In this document: in pieces, positions 52,302 to 60,568 of the stretch | How positions within the stretch are numbered: the stretch's first letter is position 1 | Layout: each line of letters opens with the position of its first letter | Assembly (NCBI GenBank): GCA_014651175.1 | Contig: BMWJ01000003.1 | Coordinates: 496,001-560,000 of the forward strand | From: Streptomyces clavifer | Lineage (GTDB): Bacteria > Actinomycetota > Actinomycetes > Streptomycetales > Streptomycetaceae | Length of the DNA: 64,000 nt | Direction of reading: 5' to 3' | Notes under the pieces: generated by a model | The model's database searches: none | What the model saw: the letters and a program-made list of their open reading frames with translations, nothing else | Told to the model about the DNA's origin: nothing | Position numbers and translations under genes: made by a program

Positions 52302-53632
52302 CAGCCGTTCTCGACCCGGGCGCCGCGGCGGCGCGGGCGACCGACGCGATCCTCGGCGACACCCTGCGCGGTACGGCGCGCGGCATCGTGGTGGACTCGC
52401 CTCCGGGCGCGGGCAAGTCGACGCTCGTCGTGCGCGCCGCGCTCGAACTGGCGGCAGCGGGACGCCCGTTGATGGTGGTCGCGCAGACCAACTCCCAGGT
52501 GGACGACCTGGTGGTGCGCCTGGCCGAGAAGGCGCCCGACCTGCCGGTCGGCCGGCTGCACAGCAGTGACTCCGATCCGTACGACAAGGTCCTGGACGGC
52601 CTGGACAACGTGCGGAAGTCGGCGAAGGCCGCGGATCTGGCCGGCCTCGACATCGTCATCTCCACGGCCGCCAAGTGGGCGCACGTGAAGAACGTGGAGC
52701 CGTGGGGCCACGCGATCGTCGACGAGGCGTACCAGATGAGGTCGGACGCGCTGCTGGCCGTGGCCGGGCTGTTCGAGCGGGCCCTCTTCGTGGGGGATCC
52801 GGGGCAGCTGGACCCGTTCTCGATCGTGGGCGCGGACCAGTGGGCGGGGCTGTCGTACGACCCGTCGGCGAGCGCGGTCTCGACCCTGCTCGCGCACAAT
52901 CCGGAGCTGCCGCAGCACCGGCTGCCGGTGTCCTGGCGGCTGCCCGCGTCCGCGGCGCCGCTCGTCTCGGACGCGTTCTACCCGTTCACACCGTTCCGCA
53001 GCGGCACGGACCACGGCGACCGGCGGATGTCGTTCGGCGTCCCCTCGGACGGTTCGGGTCCCGACCGGGTGCTGGACGAGGCGGCGGAGTCCGGCTGGGG
53101 TCTGCTGGAGCTCCCGGCCCGCCACACCCCGCGCACCGATCCGGAGGCGGTGCGGGCGGTGGCCCTGGTGGTCAGCCGGCTGCTCGACCGGGGCGGCGCC
53201 GCGACGAGCGAGCGTTCCCCGGCCCCGGTCCCGGTGACGGCGGACCGGGTCGCGGTCGGTACGGCCCACCGCGACCAGGCCGCGGCGGTGCGGGCGGCCC
53301 TCACGGAGCTGGGGGTGACGGGCGTCGCGGTGGACACGGCGAACCGGCTCCAGGGCCGCGAATTCGATGTGACGGTGATCCTGCACCCGCTGTCGGGCCG
53401 CCCGGACGCCACGGCCTTCCACCTGGAGACGGGCCGCCTGTGCGTGCTGGCCTCACGGCACCGCCACGCCTGCGTCGTGGTGTGCCGGGAAGGGGTCGCG
53501 GACCTGCTGGACGAGCACCCGTCGACGGAGCCCGTCCAGCTGGGCGTCACGGTGAAGTTCCCCGACGGCTGGGAGGCGAACCACGCGGTCCTGGCCCACC
53601 TCCGGGAACACCGGGTGCCCTGGCGGCCCTGA
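52298..53632 (+). CDS. SF1 (Upf1/Dna2-like) helicase-type ATPase
   Basis: This 444-residue protein has SF1 helicase motifs in order: Walker A VDSPPGAGKST (about residues 32-42), motif Ia VVAQTNSQVDDL, Walker B AIVDEAYQM with DEA at about 146-148, motif III FVGDPGQLDP, motif IV-like LPVSWRLP, motif V NRLQGREFDVTV and motif VI LASRHRH. GDPGQL and the late RLQGREFD are typical of the Upf1/Dna2 group. It has no barrel or nuclease of its own. GTG 52298 overlaps the previous stop by four bases, so it should be made with the nuclease and the unknown protein. Confidence 0.85.
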   Translation: MTAVLDPGAAAARATDAILGDTLRGTARGIVVDSPPGAGKSTLVVRAALELAAAGRPLMVVAQTNSQVDDLVVRLAEKAPDLPVGRLHSSDSDPYDKVLDGLDNVRKSAKAADLAGLDIVISTAAKWAHVKNVEPWGHAIVDEAYQMRSDALLAVAGLFERALFVGDPGQLDPFSIVGADQWAGLSYDPSASAVSTLLAHNPELPQHRLPVSWRLPASAAPLVSDAFYPFTPFRSGTDHGDRRMSFGVPSDGSGPDRVLDEAAESGWGLLELPARHTPRTDPEAVRAVALVVSRLLDRGGAATSERSPAPVPVTADRVAVGTAHRDQAAAVRAALTELGVTGVAVDTANRLQGREFDVTVILHPLSGRPDATAFHLETGRLCVLASRHRHACVVVCREGVADLLDEHPSTEPVQLGVTVKFPDGWEANHAVLAHLREHRVPWRP

Positions 53633-53739
53633 ATCCGGAAGGCTCCGCACGCATTGCGGGGCCCGTTCGTGGGAAGCGCTCTTGCGCCGGGTCGGACAAT
53701 GGAAGGTGGCCGTCCGGCCGTACGAGGAAGGAACACCAC

Positions 53740-54081
53740 ATGGCACACCCCGAGCGGAACGAGCGGCAGAGGCTGCGCCCCGCACCGCTGCTCTTCGAGC
53801 CGTCGGAGGCGGCGTCCGATCCTGAGCACTTCTTCGACCTGGAGTCGATGGACGACCCGAAGGAGCTGCTGGCCCGCGCGACGGAGCTGACGCTCGCCTT
53901 CCGGGCCGCGACCGACCGGGCCGTGGAGTTCCAGGCGGTGGCCGCCGCGCAGCTCGCCGATCCGCGCCGGTTCGACCGGCTCACGGCCGCGGACATAGCG
54001 GAGCGCGCGGAGTGGACCGAGGACTACGCCAAGAAGATGATCGAGTTCGGCCGGTCCCTGCTCAACGCCCCCCAGCCCTGA
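53740..54081 (+). CDS. Small conserved protein (113 aa)
   Basis: This 113-residue acidic helical protein begins MAHPERNERQRLRPAPLLFE. It contains EHFFDLESMDDPKELLARATELTLAFRAATDRAVEFQ, which suggests a long helix or coiled coil, then LTAADIAERAEWTEDYAKKMIEFG, which has a helix-turn-helix-like feel. ATG 53740 follows GAGGAAGGA. It starts 107 bases after the helicase gene in the same direction and could be co-transcribed, but a separate promoter is possible. No function is recognised. Confidence 0.7.
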   Translation: MAHPERNERQRLRPAPLLFEPSEAASDPEHFFDLESMDDPKELLARATELTLAFRAATDRAVEFQAVAAAQLADPRRFDRLTAADIAERAEWTEDYAKKMIEFGRSLLNAPQP

Positions 54082-54156
54082 CACCCGGTTCCGCCCGCGG
54101 CGGGCGGATCGGTCTCCGCGGCATCCGTCGGCACCGGCTCCGCCGACCCGGGCCCG

Positions 54157-54265
54157 GTCACTCCGGGTACAGCCTCTGGCATATGCCGTCGGGCAAGATA
54201 CTCCGTCGGAGTCCGCCGCGTCCGGGTTTCGGCAACTCTCGGAAACAGCAGCGTCACTCCGGGTA
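54157..54265. repeat. Two direct copies of GTCACTCCGGGTA
   Basis: The 13-mer occurs at 54157-54169 and 54253-54265, 96 bases apart, in the region before the 54277 gene. The second copy ends in TAGAC, where a -10 box would give a near-leaderless transcript. Confidence 0.6.
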
Positions 54266-54276
54266 GACCTGTCGTC

Positions 54277-54978
54277 ATGAGTGCCTGGCTGAAAGACGAA
54301 ACGACCCTGCACCCCGGTGCCACCCCGCACCACGGCGTCGACATCTTCACCCTGCTGCGGGACCGCACCGAGAACCGGGCGACCGACGACCGGGCCGCCC
54401 AGGTCACCGCCTCCGGAGCCGCCTGGCTGGCCGGAGCCACTCCGTACCCCCGCAGCACGCTCTCGCAGTGGGAGTCCCGCCCCGGCTCGCCGGGCGTCCT
54501 CCCGTGCGGCTCCTCCTTCGACGTGGTGAACGTCCCCGCCCTGTTCGGCCGGCAGCTGCTGGAGCAGCTGTGGGCCGAGGGCCCGGGTTCCGGCCCGGTC
54601 GCCACGCACCGCGGCCGGATGCTGCTGTTCGCCTCTCCCGGCACCGCCCAGCGGCTGCCCTCCCTGCTGGCCTGGGAGGAGTGGGGCACGGGATCCGCCG
54701 AACGCCCCCGGACACCTCAGACCGCCATGCCCCCACTGCTCTGCCACGGCGCGGGCGACGCGGTCACCGTCCCTCCGCTGGTCGGCGGATCGCACACCGG
54801 CGGGCCCCGCTGGGTGGTCGCCCCCGACACGCGCAACCCGTGGCTGCCGGGCCCGGACGTGCTGCTCTGGGCCTGTGTGCGGGTGGGCAGGTCGGCGGCC
54901 CCTTCGACCACCGGAGATTCGATTTTTCCTCCGGCGGATCCGGGTGCTAGTGTCTACGACGTCACCAGGCGCCGTTAG
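54277..54978 (+). CDS. Bifunctional primase/polymerase-like protein
   Basis: This 233-residue protein resembles Streptomyces proteins annotated as bifunctional DNA primase/polymerase-like. Landmarks are GAAWLAGATPYPRSTLSQWESRPGSP at the N-terminus, LPCGSSFDVVNVPALFG and GRMLLFASPGTAQRLP. The classical AEP catalytic Asp/His set is not clear, so this may be a relative without polymerase activity. ATG 54277 is likely leaderless (TAGACC at 54264). Its stop TAG (54976-54978) lies ten bases inside tRNA-Lys, so the C-terminal codons and the tRNA acceptor stem share DNA. Confidence 0.7.
   Translation: MSAWLKDETTLHPGATPHHGVDIFTLLRDRTENRATDDRAAQVTASGAAWLAGATPYPRSTLSQWESRPGSPGVLPCGSSFDVVNVPALFGRQLLEQLWAEGPGSGPVATHRGRMLLFASPGTAQRLPSLLAWEEWGTGSAERPRTPQTAMPPLLCHGAGDAVTVPPLVGGSHTGGPRWVVAPDTRNPWLPGPDVLLWACVRVGRSAAPSTTGDSIFPPADPGASVYDVTRRR
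54948..54953 (+). promoter_or_regulatory. Likely -10 box of tRNA-Lys inside the upstream gene
   Basis: TAGTGT lies 15 bases before the tRNA, within the last codons of the upstream gene. A -35 element is not obvious. Confidence 0.4.
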
Positions 54979-55042
54979 CTCAGTTGGTTAGAGCAGCTGA
55001 CTCTTAATCAGCGGGTCCGGGGTTCGAGTCCCTGACGGCGCA
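54969..55042 (+). tRNA. tRNA-Lys (CTT anticodon)
   Basis: A complete cloverleaf: acceptor GCGCCGT/ACGGCGC, D-arm AGCTCAGTTGGTTAGAGC, anticodon loop CTCTTAA in the stem GCTGA/TCAGC, T-arm with GGTTCGAGTC and discriminator A. CCA is not encoded. Its first ten bases overlap the end of the preceding coding sequence. Confidence 0.97.
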
Positions 55043-55048
55043 CAGACG

Positions 55049-55084
55049 GAAGAAGCCCCCTCGCGAGAGCGAGGGGGCTTCTTC
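55049..55084 (+). terminator. tRNA-Lys terminator
   Basis: Arms 55049-55064 and 55069-55084 are exact 16-base reverse complements around a GAGA tetraloop, six bases after the tRNA. Confidence 0.9.
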
Positions 55085-55096
55085 GTGTGCGTCCGC

Positions 55097-55167
55097 CGGT
55101 CGGGCGCCTGGACCGTCCGGACGGATCAGACGCCGGTGGTGATCCGGACGGTCCAGGCGCCCGACCG
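55097..55167. terminator. Perfect 25-bp inverted repeat spanning a stop codon
   Basis: Arms 55097-55121 and 55143-55167 are exact reverse complements over 25 bases with a 21-base loop. The right arm encodes the last residues of the metalloprotease, the loop holds its stop codon (55126-55128), and the left arm is beyond the gene. It probably terminates the protease transcript. Confidence 0.9.
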
Positions 55168-56397
55168 CGTCCGGTCGGCGACCTCGATCCGGACGCGTTC
55201 ACCCGGCACGGAGTAACGCTCGCCCTCCCGGAGCGGGGCGTCCGCGAGCGGCGGGTAGACCGACCGGTCCCAGCAGGCGTCGGACTCGGGGTGGGTGTCC
55301 AGCACCTCCACCGGTCCGCCGCCGGACGGCGTCGCGTTGCGGACGCGGTAGACCAGGACGCCCTCGGTACAGGTCGACCGGTCGTTGCCGGTGGCGCTGC
55401 GGGCCTCGATGGCCAGGGCGCTGTCCTCGCCGGTGCGGACGACCGCGAGGCGGGTGCCGAGGGACGCGCCGCTCACCGGCACCTCGGCCATGGGTTCGAG
55501 GGTGAGGTCGGCGCCGCCCTGCACACAGACCACCTGCTCCCGGTCCAGCCAGCCGAGCTTCCACTTGTGCCAGCCGAACAGGTCCGGCGCCAGTCCGAAC
55601 TGGCTGCCCATCACGTCCCAGTCCCCGACGAAGGTGTCCCAGTCGCCCTTGCCGTCGACCGGCCGGTGGTAGAGGTCGGCCAGGTCGAAGACGTGCCCGG
55701 TCTCGTGCGCGAGGACGTTCCGGTCCGGCGGGTGTTCCTCGAACAGGGTGACCACCCGCTTGATGTCCGTGCCGTCCGCCCGGAGCGGCCGGTCGAAGTT
55801 GACGACCTTCGTGGCGTCGGAGTCGACTCCGGGCGCGTCCGGGTCGGCGACGAGGTAGACGATGTCGTACGCGGAGAAGTCGGTCCTGCCGTCGGCGGCC
55901 CGGATCGCGTCGCGAAGGTAGTCGCTGCGCCGCTCGGCGTCCCAGTCACGCCGTATCCCGTACCGGGTGGAGGGGTGCGGCATCCGGGTCCACCGCCGCT
56001 GCGGGTGGGCGCGCAGGACGAACTTCCCGTACGAGGCCCGCTGGAAGAACCGGGTGGTGGAGGGGAAGTAGTCCGCGGCGAGCATCTCGGGCGACACGAC
56101 GGGATCGGAGTCCGGGAACGAGAGGAAGACCATCACCGCGTCGAGGCCGCGGTCGGGGCGCGGATAGGTGTCGTTCCAGGTGTCCAGGCCGAGCGAGTGG
56201 TGGGCTCCGGTCCGGGGCAGGGCGCACGGGCCCGCGTCCCGTGATGCTCCCACGGCGGGCCCGGCGACGAGACCGATGGCAGCGAGCGCCAGGAGAGAGG
56301 TGAGGGCGGCCGCCGCACTGCGCAGGCTCGACCTCTCCACTCCCCCGGGTCCGTGCTGACGCGGCACATCGACCTCCGGGTGGCGAACGCGGGACAT
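55126..56397 (-). CDS. Secreted M6-family metalloprotease
   Basis: This protein of about 423 residues has an N-terminal signal sequence (hydrophobic AAALTSLLALAAIGLVAGPAVGA) and an immune-inhibitor-A-like M6 protease domain. The zinc motif is LAHETGHVFDLADLYH, with HExxH and a downstream Asp/His; GDWDVMGSQ supplies the Met-turn. It is exported and digests protein. The exact start is unsure: ATG 56397 has a purine run too close to it, and GTG 56340 is also possible; both keep the signal peptide. Its coding end forms half of a perfect inverted repeat. Confidence 0.87.
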   Translation of the reverse strand: MSRVRHPEVDVPRQHGPGGVERSSLRSAAAALTSLLALAAIGLVAGPAVGASRDAGPCALPRTGAHHSLGLDTWNDTYPRPDRGLDAVMVFLSFPDSDPVVSPEMLAADYFPSTTRFFQRASYGKFVLRAHPQRRWTRMPHPSTRYGIRRDWDAERRSDYLRDAIRAADGRTDFSAYDIVYLVADPDAPGVDSDATKVVNFDRPLRADGTDIKRVVTLFEEHPPDRNVLAHETGHVFDLADLYHRPVDGKGDWDTFVGDWDVMGSQFGLAPDLFGWHKWKLGWLDREQVVCVQGGADLTLEPMAEVPVSGASLGTRLAVVRTGEDSALAIEARSATGNDRSTCTEGVLVYRVRNATPSGGGPVEVLDTHPESDACWDRSVYPPLADAPLREGERYSVPGERVRIEVADRTRSGAWTVRITTGV

Positions 56398-56758
56398 CCC
56401 CCTCACCCTGGGCCGGTCCGGTGCCGTACGCCCTGTTGTGCTGCCCCACACGGGTCAGCGAGTCGCGCAGATGGCCGCCACCTCACGCACAGACAGTCAC
56501 AATCGATCACCCAGCCCGCGCAACAGAACAGATCAGCACAGAAGCGATCAGCCATGGGCAAAGAGGGGGCGCCTTCCTCGGTGTGGGCCATGCGCGTGCC
56601 GCAGACCGGAATCGGCGGTCGCGCTGGAACGGCCGACACGCCACCCTCTATGCTTCAGCTCGCTTTCCCGCGTGGTTTCCGCCTCTGGCACGGCACTCCA
56701 CCCGATGACCCCTGCCCGGCCAACCTGTTCACGACAATCTGCACAGCGGGAGCGAGCG
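56398..56758. other. Divergent region between protease and GGDEF/EAL genes
   Basis: A 361-base region with lower GC near 56480-56560. A BldD-type operator would be expected if the downstream gene is the CdgA orthologue, but I could not find a convincing one by eye. A longer frame for the downstream gene crosses the region but has no family resemblance there. Confidence 0.45.
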
Positions 56759-58612
56759 GTGAGCGGAACCTCCGAAGGGCCGATGCCCCCGACGGGCAGG
56801 GCCCCGGACACCGGGCGATCGGTCTTCACGCAGAGTGATCACCAGGACTCCGCCCTCGCCGCGCTGCGCGACTACCGTTCCGCGTTCCAGGTGGCCGCCC
56901 TCCCCATGGCCGTCGTCGACCACCGGGGCGAAGTCGTCCGGGCCAACGACGCGCTGGGCGGGCTGCTCGGCACCGACCCCGGTTCACTGGCCCGTCGGCC
57001 CGCCGCCGACCTCGTCGGCCTGACGTCGGACCACCGCACCCGGCACTCGTACGACGAGGTCCTGCTCGGCACGCGGTCCCGGCTCCGCTGCACCCGGCGG
57101 CTCAAGCACTCCGACGGCCGGACCCTGTGGGCCGAGGTCACCGTCGTACCGGTGGGAAGCCCCTCCACGGGCCAGGACCCCGGACCGGGCACCGTGCTCC
57201 TGTCCGTCGCGGACATCAGCGACCGGCACGAACTGCAGCAGCGGCTGCGCCATCTCCGGATGCACGATCCGGTGACCCGGCTGGCCAACCGGACCCTGTT
57301 CTTCGAACGGCTCTCCACCGCCCTGGAGACTCCGCCGTTCCAGGACGACTCACTGCCCGGGCACGGCCGGATCGGCCTCTGCTACCTGGATCTCGACGGC
57401 TTCAAGGCCGTCAACGACACGCTGGGGCACAGCACCGGCGACCGGCTGCTCGCCGCCGTCGCCACCCGGCTCACCGACTGCGCGGAGGCCGACGGCCACC
57501 GGCGCGCCGGCGGGCACCTGGTGGCGCGTCTGGGCGGTGACGAGTTCGCGATCCTGGTGGAGGACTCGGCGGGCACGCACCAGCTCACCGAGCTCGCCCG
57601 CGCGGTGCTCACCGCGCTCCAGCGGCCCTTCGACCTGGCCGGGCAACGGCTCTCGGTGTCCGCCTCGATCGGGGTGGTGGAGCGGGCGTCCGCGGGCACC
57701 TCGCCCACCGGCCTGATGCAGGCCGCGGACACCACGCTGTACTGGGCGAAGGCGGACGGCCGGGCCCGCTGGACGCTCTTCGACCCCGAGCGCAACGCGC
57801 ACCGGATGACCCGGCAGGCGCTCTCGGCCACGCTCGGGCCGGCCGTCGAACGGGGTGAGTTCACGCTGGAGTACCAGCCGCTGGTCGGCATGGCCGACGA
57901 GGTCGTACGGGGCGTGGAGGCCCTGGTCCGGTGGGCTCACCCGCAGTTCGGGACGCTCCCGCCGAGCCGGTTCGTCCCGATCGCGGAGGAGGACGGCACG
58001 ATCGTCCAGCTCGGCCGGTGGGTGCTGCGTACCGCCTGTCGTCAGGCACGCCGCTGGCAGCTCGACCACCCGGACGGGCAGCCGCTGTTCATCAGCGTCA
58101 ACGTCGCGGTCCGCCAGGTCCGGGACTCCGACCTGACCGCCGACGTGGCGGAGATCCTCGCCGAGACCGGCCTCGAACCGAGCCTGCTGCAGCTGGAGTT
58201 GACGGAGTCCGCCGTGATGGGTTCGTCGGGCCGGCCGCTGCGGGTGCTCCAGTCGCTCAGCGACATGGGCGTCCGCATCGCGATCGACGACTTCGGCACC
58301 GGCTACTCGAACCTCGCCTATCTGAGCCGGCTTCCGGTCTCCGTGCTGAAGCTGGACGGCTCCTTCGTGCGCGGTTTCCGTTACGAGGACGGCGCGCACC
58401 CCAGCCCGGCCGACGAGACGATCGTCGAGGCCATGGTGCAGCTGGCACACCGCCTGGGCCTGACGGTCACCGCGGAGTGCGTGGAGACGTCGGGCCAGGC
58501 GGAGCGGCTGCGGCGGATCGGCTGCGACACCGGGCAGGGCTGGCTGTACTCCCGTGCGGTGGCCCCGGAGCGCATCGCGGAACTGATCGGCGCCAGGCCG
58601 CCGGGGAGCTGA
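56759..58612 (+). CDS. cdgA: PAS-GGDEF-EAL cyclic-di-GMP protein (CdgA-like)
   Basis: This protein of about 617 residues handles cyclic di-GMP. An N-terminal PAS domain (about 30-150, YRSAFQVAALPMAVVDHRGE) is followed by GGDEF (about 165-330, DLDGFKAVNDTLGHSTGDRL and an intact RLGGDEFAIL) and EAL (about 350-605, intact GVEALVRWAHP, LELTESAVMG, DDFGTGYSNLAYL). Both active motifs are complete; no RxxD inhibitory site precedes GGDEF. Position and domain order match S. coelicolor CdgA (SCO2817), a BldD target affecting development (from memory). GTG 56759 follows GGGAGCG; a longer frame upstream was rejected as low-complexity. Confidence 0.85.
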   Translation: MSGTSEGPMPPTGRAPDTGRSVFTQSDHQDSALAALRDYRSAFQVAALPMAVVDHRGEVVRANDALGGLLGTDPGSLARRPAADLVGLTSDHRTRHSYDEVLLGTRSRLRCTRRLKHSDGRTLWAEVTVVPVGSPSTGQDPGPGTVLLSVADISDRHELQQRLRHLRMHDPVTRLANRTLFFERLSTALETPPFQDDSLPGHGRIGLCYLDLDGFKAVNDTLGHSTGDRLLAAVATRLTDCAEADGHRRAGGHLVARLGGDEFAILVEDSAGTHQLTELARAVLTALQRPFDLAGQRLSVSASIGVVERASAGTSPTGLMQAADTTLYWAKADGRARWTLFDPERNAHRMTRQALSATLGPAVERGEFTLEYQPLVGMADEVVRGVEALVRWAHPQFGTLPPSRFVPIAEEDGTIVQLGRWVLRTACRQARRWQLDHPDGQPLFISVNVAVRQVRDSDLTADVAEILAETGLEPSLLQLELTESAVMGSSGRPLRVLQSLSDMGVRIAIDDFGTGYSNLAYLSRLPVSVLKLDGSFVRGFRYEDGAHPSPADETIVEAMVQLAHRLGLTVTAECVETSGQAERLRRIGCDTGQGWLYSRAVAPERIAELIGARPPGS

Positions 58613-58617
58613 CGCGA

Positions 58618-59715
58618 TCAGGCCCCGGGCAGCCCGTACGCGTCGGCGATCAGCTCGTACGAGCGCAGCCGGGCCTCGCCCCCGTGCGCGTTGGCCGTGA
58701 TCATCAGCTCGTCCGCGCCGGTGCGCTTGGCCAGGTCGTCCAGGCCGCTGCGGACCTCGTCCGCCGTGCCGTGGACGATGTTGGTCAGCCAGCCGTCGAC
58801 GAATTCGCGCTCCATGGGGCTGAAGTCGTGGGCCTCGGCCTCCTCGGGGCTCGGCACGAGTCCCGGGCGCCCGGTGCGGAGCCGGACCATCGAAAGGGCG
58901 CCGGTCAGCACCTGACGGCGCGCCTCGCGCTCCTCGTCGGCGGCCAGCGCCGCGACGCCGATCAGGGCGTACGGGGCGTCGAGGACCGCGGACGGCTTGA
59001 AGGACTCCCGGTACAGGTCGAGGGCGGGCACGGTGTTCTGGGCCGAGAAGTGGTGGGCGAAGGCGAAGGGCAGCCCGAGGACGCCGGCCAGTCGGGCACT
59101 GAAGCCGGAGGAACCCAGCAGCCAGATGGGCGGCCGGCCCGCCGACTGGACGCCGCCGGGCGAGGTGGCCTGAACCGGGCCGGGAACGGCGTGGATCCGG
59201 GCGTAGGGGTGGCCGTCCGGGAAGTCGTCGTCGAGGAAGCGGGTCAGCTCGGCGAGCTGCTGGGGGAAGTCGTCGGCACCCTCGTTGAGCCGGTCGGTAC
59301 GGCGCAGGGCCGCCGCCGTCGCGCCGTCGGTGCCGGGGGCCCGGCCGAGACCGAGGTCGACCCGGCCCGGCGCCATCGCCTCCAGCGTGCCGAACTGCTC
59401 GGCGATCACCAGCGGGGCGTGGTTGGGCAGCATCACACCGCCGGAGCCGAGCCGGATGCGCTCGGTGTGCGCGGCCAGGTGGGCCAGGATCACGGCGGGG
59501 GACGACGAGGCCACACCGGGCATGGAGTGGTGCTCGGCGACCCAGAAGCGGTGGAAGCCGCGGCTCTCGGCGAGCTTCGCGATGTCCACGCTGGTGCGCA
59601 GGGCCTGGGTCGCGGTGCGGCCCTGCCCCACGGTCACCAGATCGAGCACGGACAGGGGCACGGGGGCCGTCCCGCTTGCGGTGCCGCGAATCTCGTCGCC
59701 TCGGTTCTCGTCCAC
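58618..59715 (-). CDS. LLM-class flavin-dependent oxidoreductase
   Basis: This 365-residue enzyme is of the bacterial-luciferase-like TIM-barrel group, using FMN or F420. Landmarks are RFWVAEHHSMPGVASSSPAVILAHLAA, RIRLGSGGVMLPNHAPLVIAEQFGTLE, and GRVDLGLGRAPGTDGATAAALR, as in the MsnO8/YceB-type group. The GTG start at 59715 is the only one with a suitable N-terminus. Its stop is six bases from the convergent GGDEF/EAL stop. The substrate is unknown. Confidence 0.88.
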   Translation of the reverse strand: MDENRGDEIRGTASGTAPVPLSVLDLVTVGQGRTATQALRTSVDIAKLAESRGFHRFWVAEHHSMPGVASSSPAVILAHLAAHTERIRLGSGGVMLPNHAPLVIAEQFGTLEAMAPGRVDLGLGRAPGTDGATAAALRRTDRLNEGADDFPQQLAELTRFLDDDFPDGHPYARIHAVPGPVQATSPGGVQSAGRPPIWLLGSSGFSARLAGVLGLPFAFAHHFSAQNTVPALDLYRESFKPSAVLDAPYALIGVAALAADEEREARRQVLTGALSMVRLRTGRPGLVPSPEEAEAHDFSPMEREFVDGWLTNIVHGTADEVRSGLDDLAKRTGADELMITANAHGGEARLRSYELIADAYGLPGA

Positions 59716-59803
59716 GTGTCCGGCCTCTCCATGCAGCGTCTGTGTATCGGAGAGTACGAACAGGAGGATGGCTCCGCTTATTCCCGGCCGCTGTTCCGCA
59801 CCG

Positions 59804-60568
59804 CTACTCCCGGACCTCGATGCCCCGTCGCTCGGCCGCGCCGATCGGGGGCTCGCGGGTGGCGAAGAGCGTGCCGAGCGTGGGCGCCCAGATCCGCCGG
59901 TCGGTGAGCCGGAGCCCTTCCCAGACCGCCACCTGGTTCGCGGTGAGCACCGGCTTGCCGAGCAGCTCCTCCAGCTCGGGGACGTACGCCGCGGTGTGCA
60001 GGGCGTTGTCCGGGAGCAGCACCACTTCCGCGTCCGGGTGGTCGCCCGCCACCGCCAGTTCCTTCACCCGCTCCGGTCCGCAGCCGGCGGCCTCCGCGGC
60101 GGTGATCATGCCACTGCCCCGGACGGCCGTCACCTCGATGCCCGAGGCCTCCAGGAAGTCGGCGAAGAGCGCGGCGATGTCCTGTGGGTACGTGGCGGCG
60201 ACCGCCACCCGGGTGGCGCCCAGTTCGCGTACCGCGTGCGTGAAGGCGAAGGACGTACTGGAGGCGGGCAGTCCCGCGGCCCGGGCCAGGGCCGCGTTCT
60301 GCTCCTGGGCCCCTTCCCGGCCCCGGACGAAGCCGGCGCCGCTGCTGGCCCAGACGAGCGACTCGGCGCCCGCCATCCGCAGCTCCTCGACGCCCGCGGC
60401 GAGGCGCTCCGGGGTGCCGGCCCCGCGCAGGGCCTCGACACTGCGGGAGTCCTCGTCGACGTCGGTGTGGAACAGCGGCAGTCTGATGTCGCTGTCGAGC
60501 ATGACCTCCATCCGCGGGAAGTCGTCCTCCGCGGCGTGGCCCGGGTAGAGAAGTCCTACGGTCGTCAT
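59804..60568 (-). CDS. Asp/Glu racemase-fold protein (EutA/maleate isomerase-like)
   Basis: This 254-residue protein resembles the maleate isomerase / arylmalonate decarboxylase / EutA branch of the aspartate-glutamate racemase superfamily (MTTVGLLYPGHAAEDDFPRM, then THAVRELGATRVAVAATYPQDI). The two catalytic Cys of that fold are absent: VWASSGAGF and LLPDNALHTA occupy those places, and the only Cys is in AAGCGPERV. ATG 60568 fits GGAAGG at six-base spacing. It is divergent from the hydroxyacid dehydrogenase and ectoine-type transporter genes, suggesting a catabolic role or a substrate-binding function. Confidence 0.75.
   Translation of the reverse strand: MTTVGLLYPGHAAEDDFPRMEVMLDSDIRLPLFHTDVDEDSRSVEALRGAGTPERLAAGVEELRMAGAESLVWASSGAGFVRGREGAQEQNAALARAAGLPASSTSFAFTHAVRELGATRVAVAATYPQDIAALFADFLEASGIEVTAVRGSGMITAAEAAGCGPERVKELAVAGDHPDAEVVLLPDNALHTAAYVPELEELLGKPVLTANQVAVWEGLRLTDRRIWAPTLGTLFATREPPIGAAERRGIEVRE

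Noticed and set aside
54969-55042. tRNA-Lys as an integration site of a mobile element
   Set aside because: No integrase gene and no duplicated tRNA 3' end were seen on either side.
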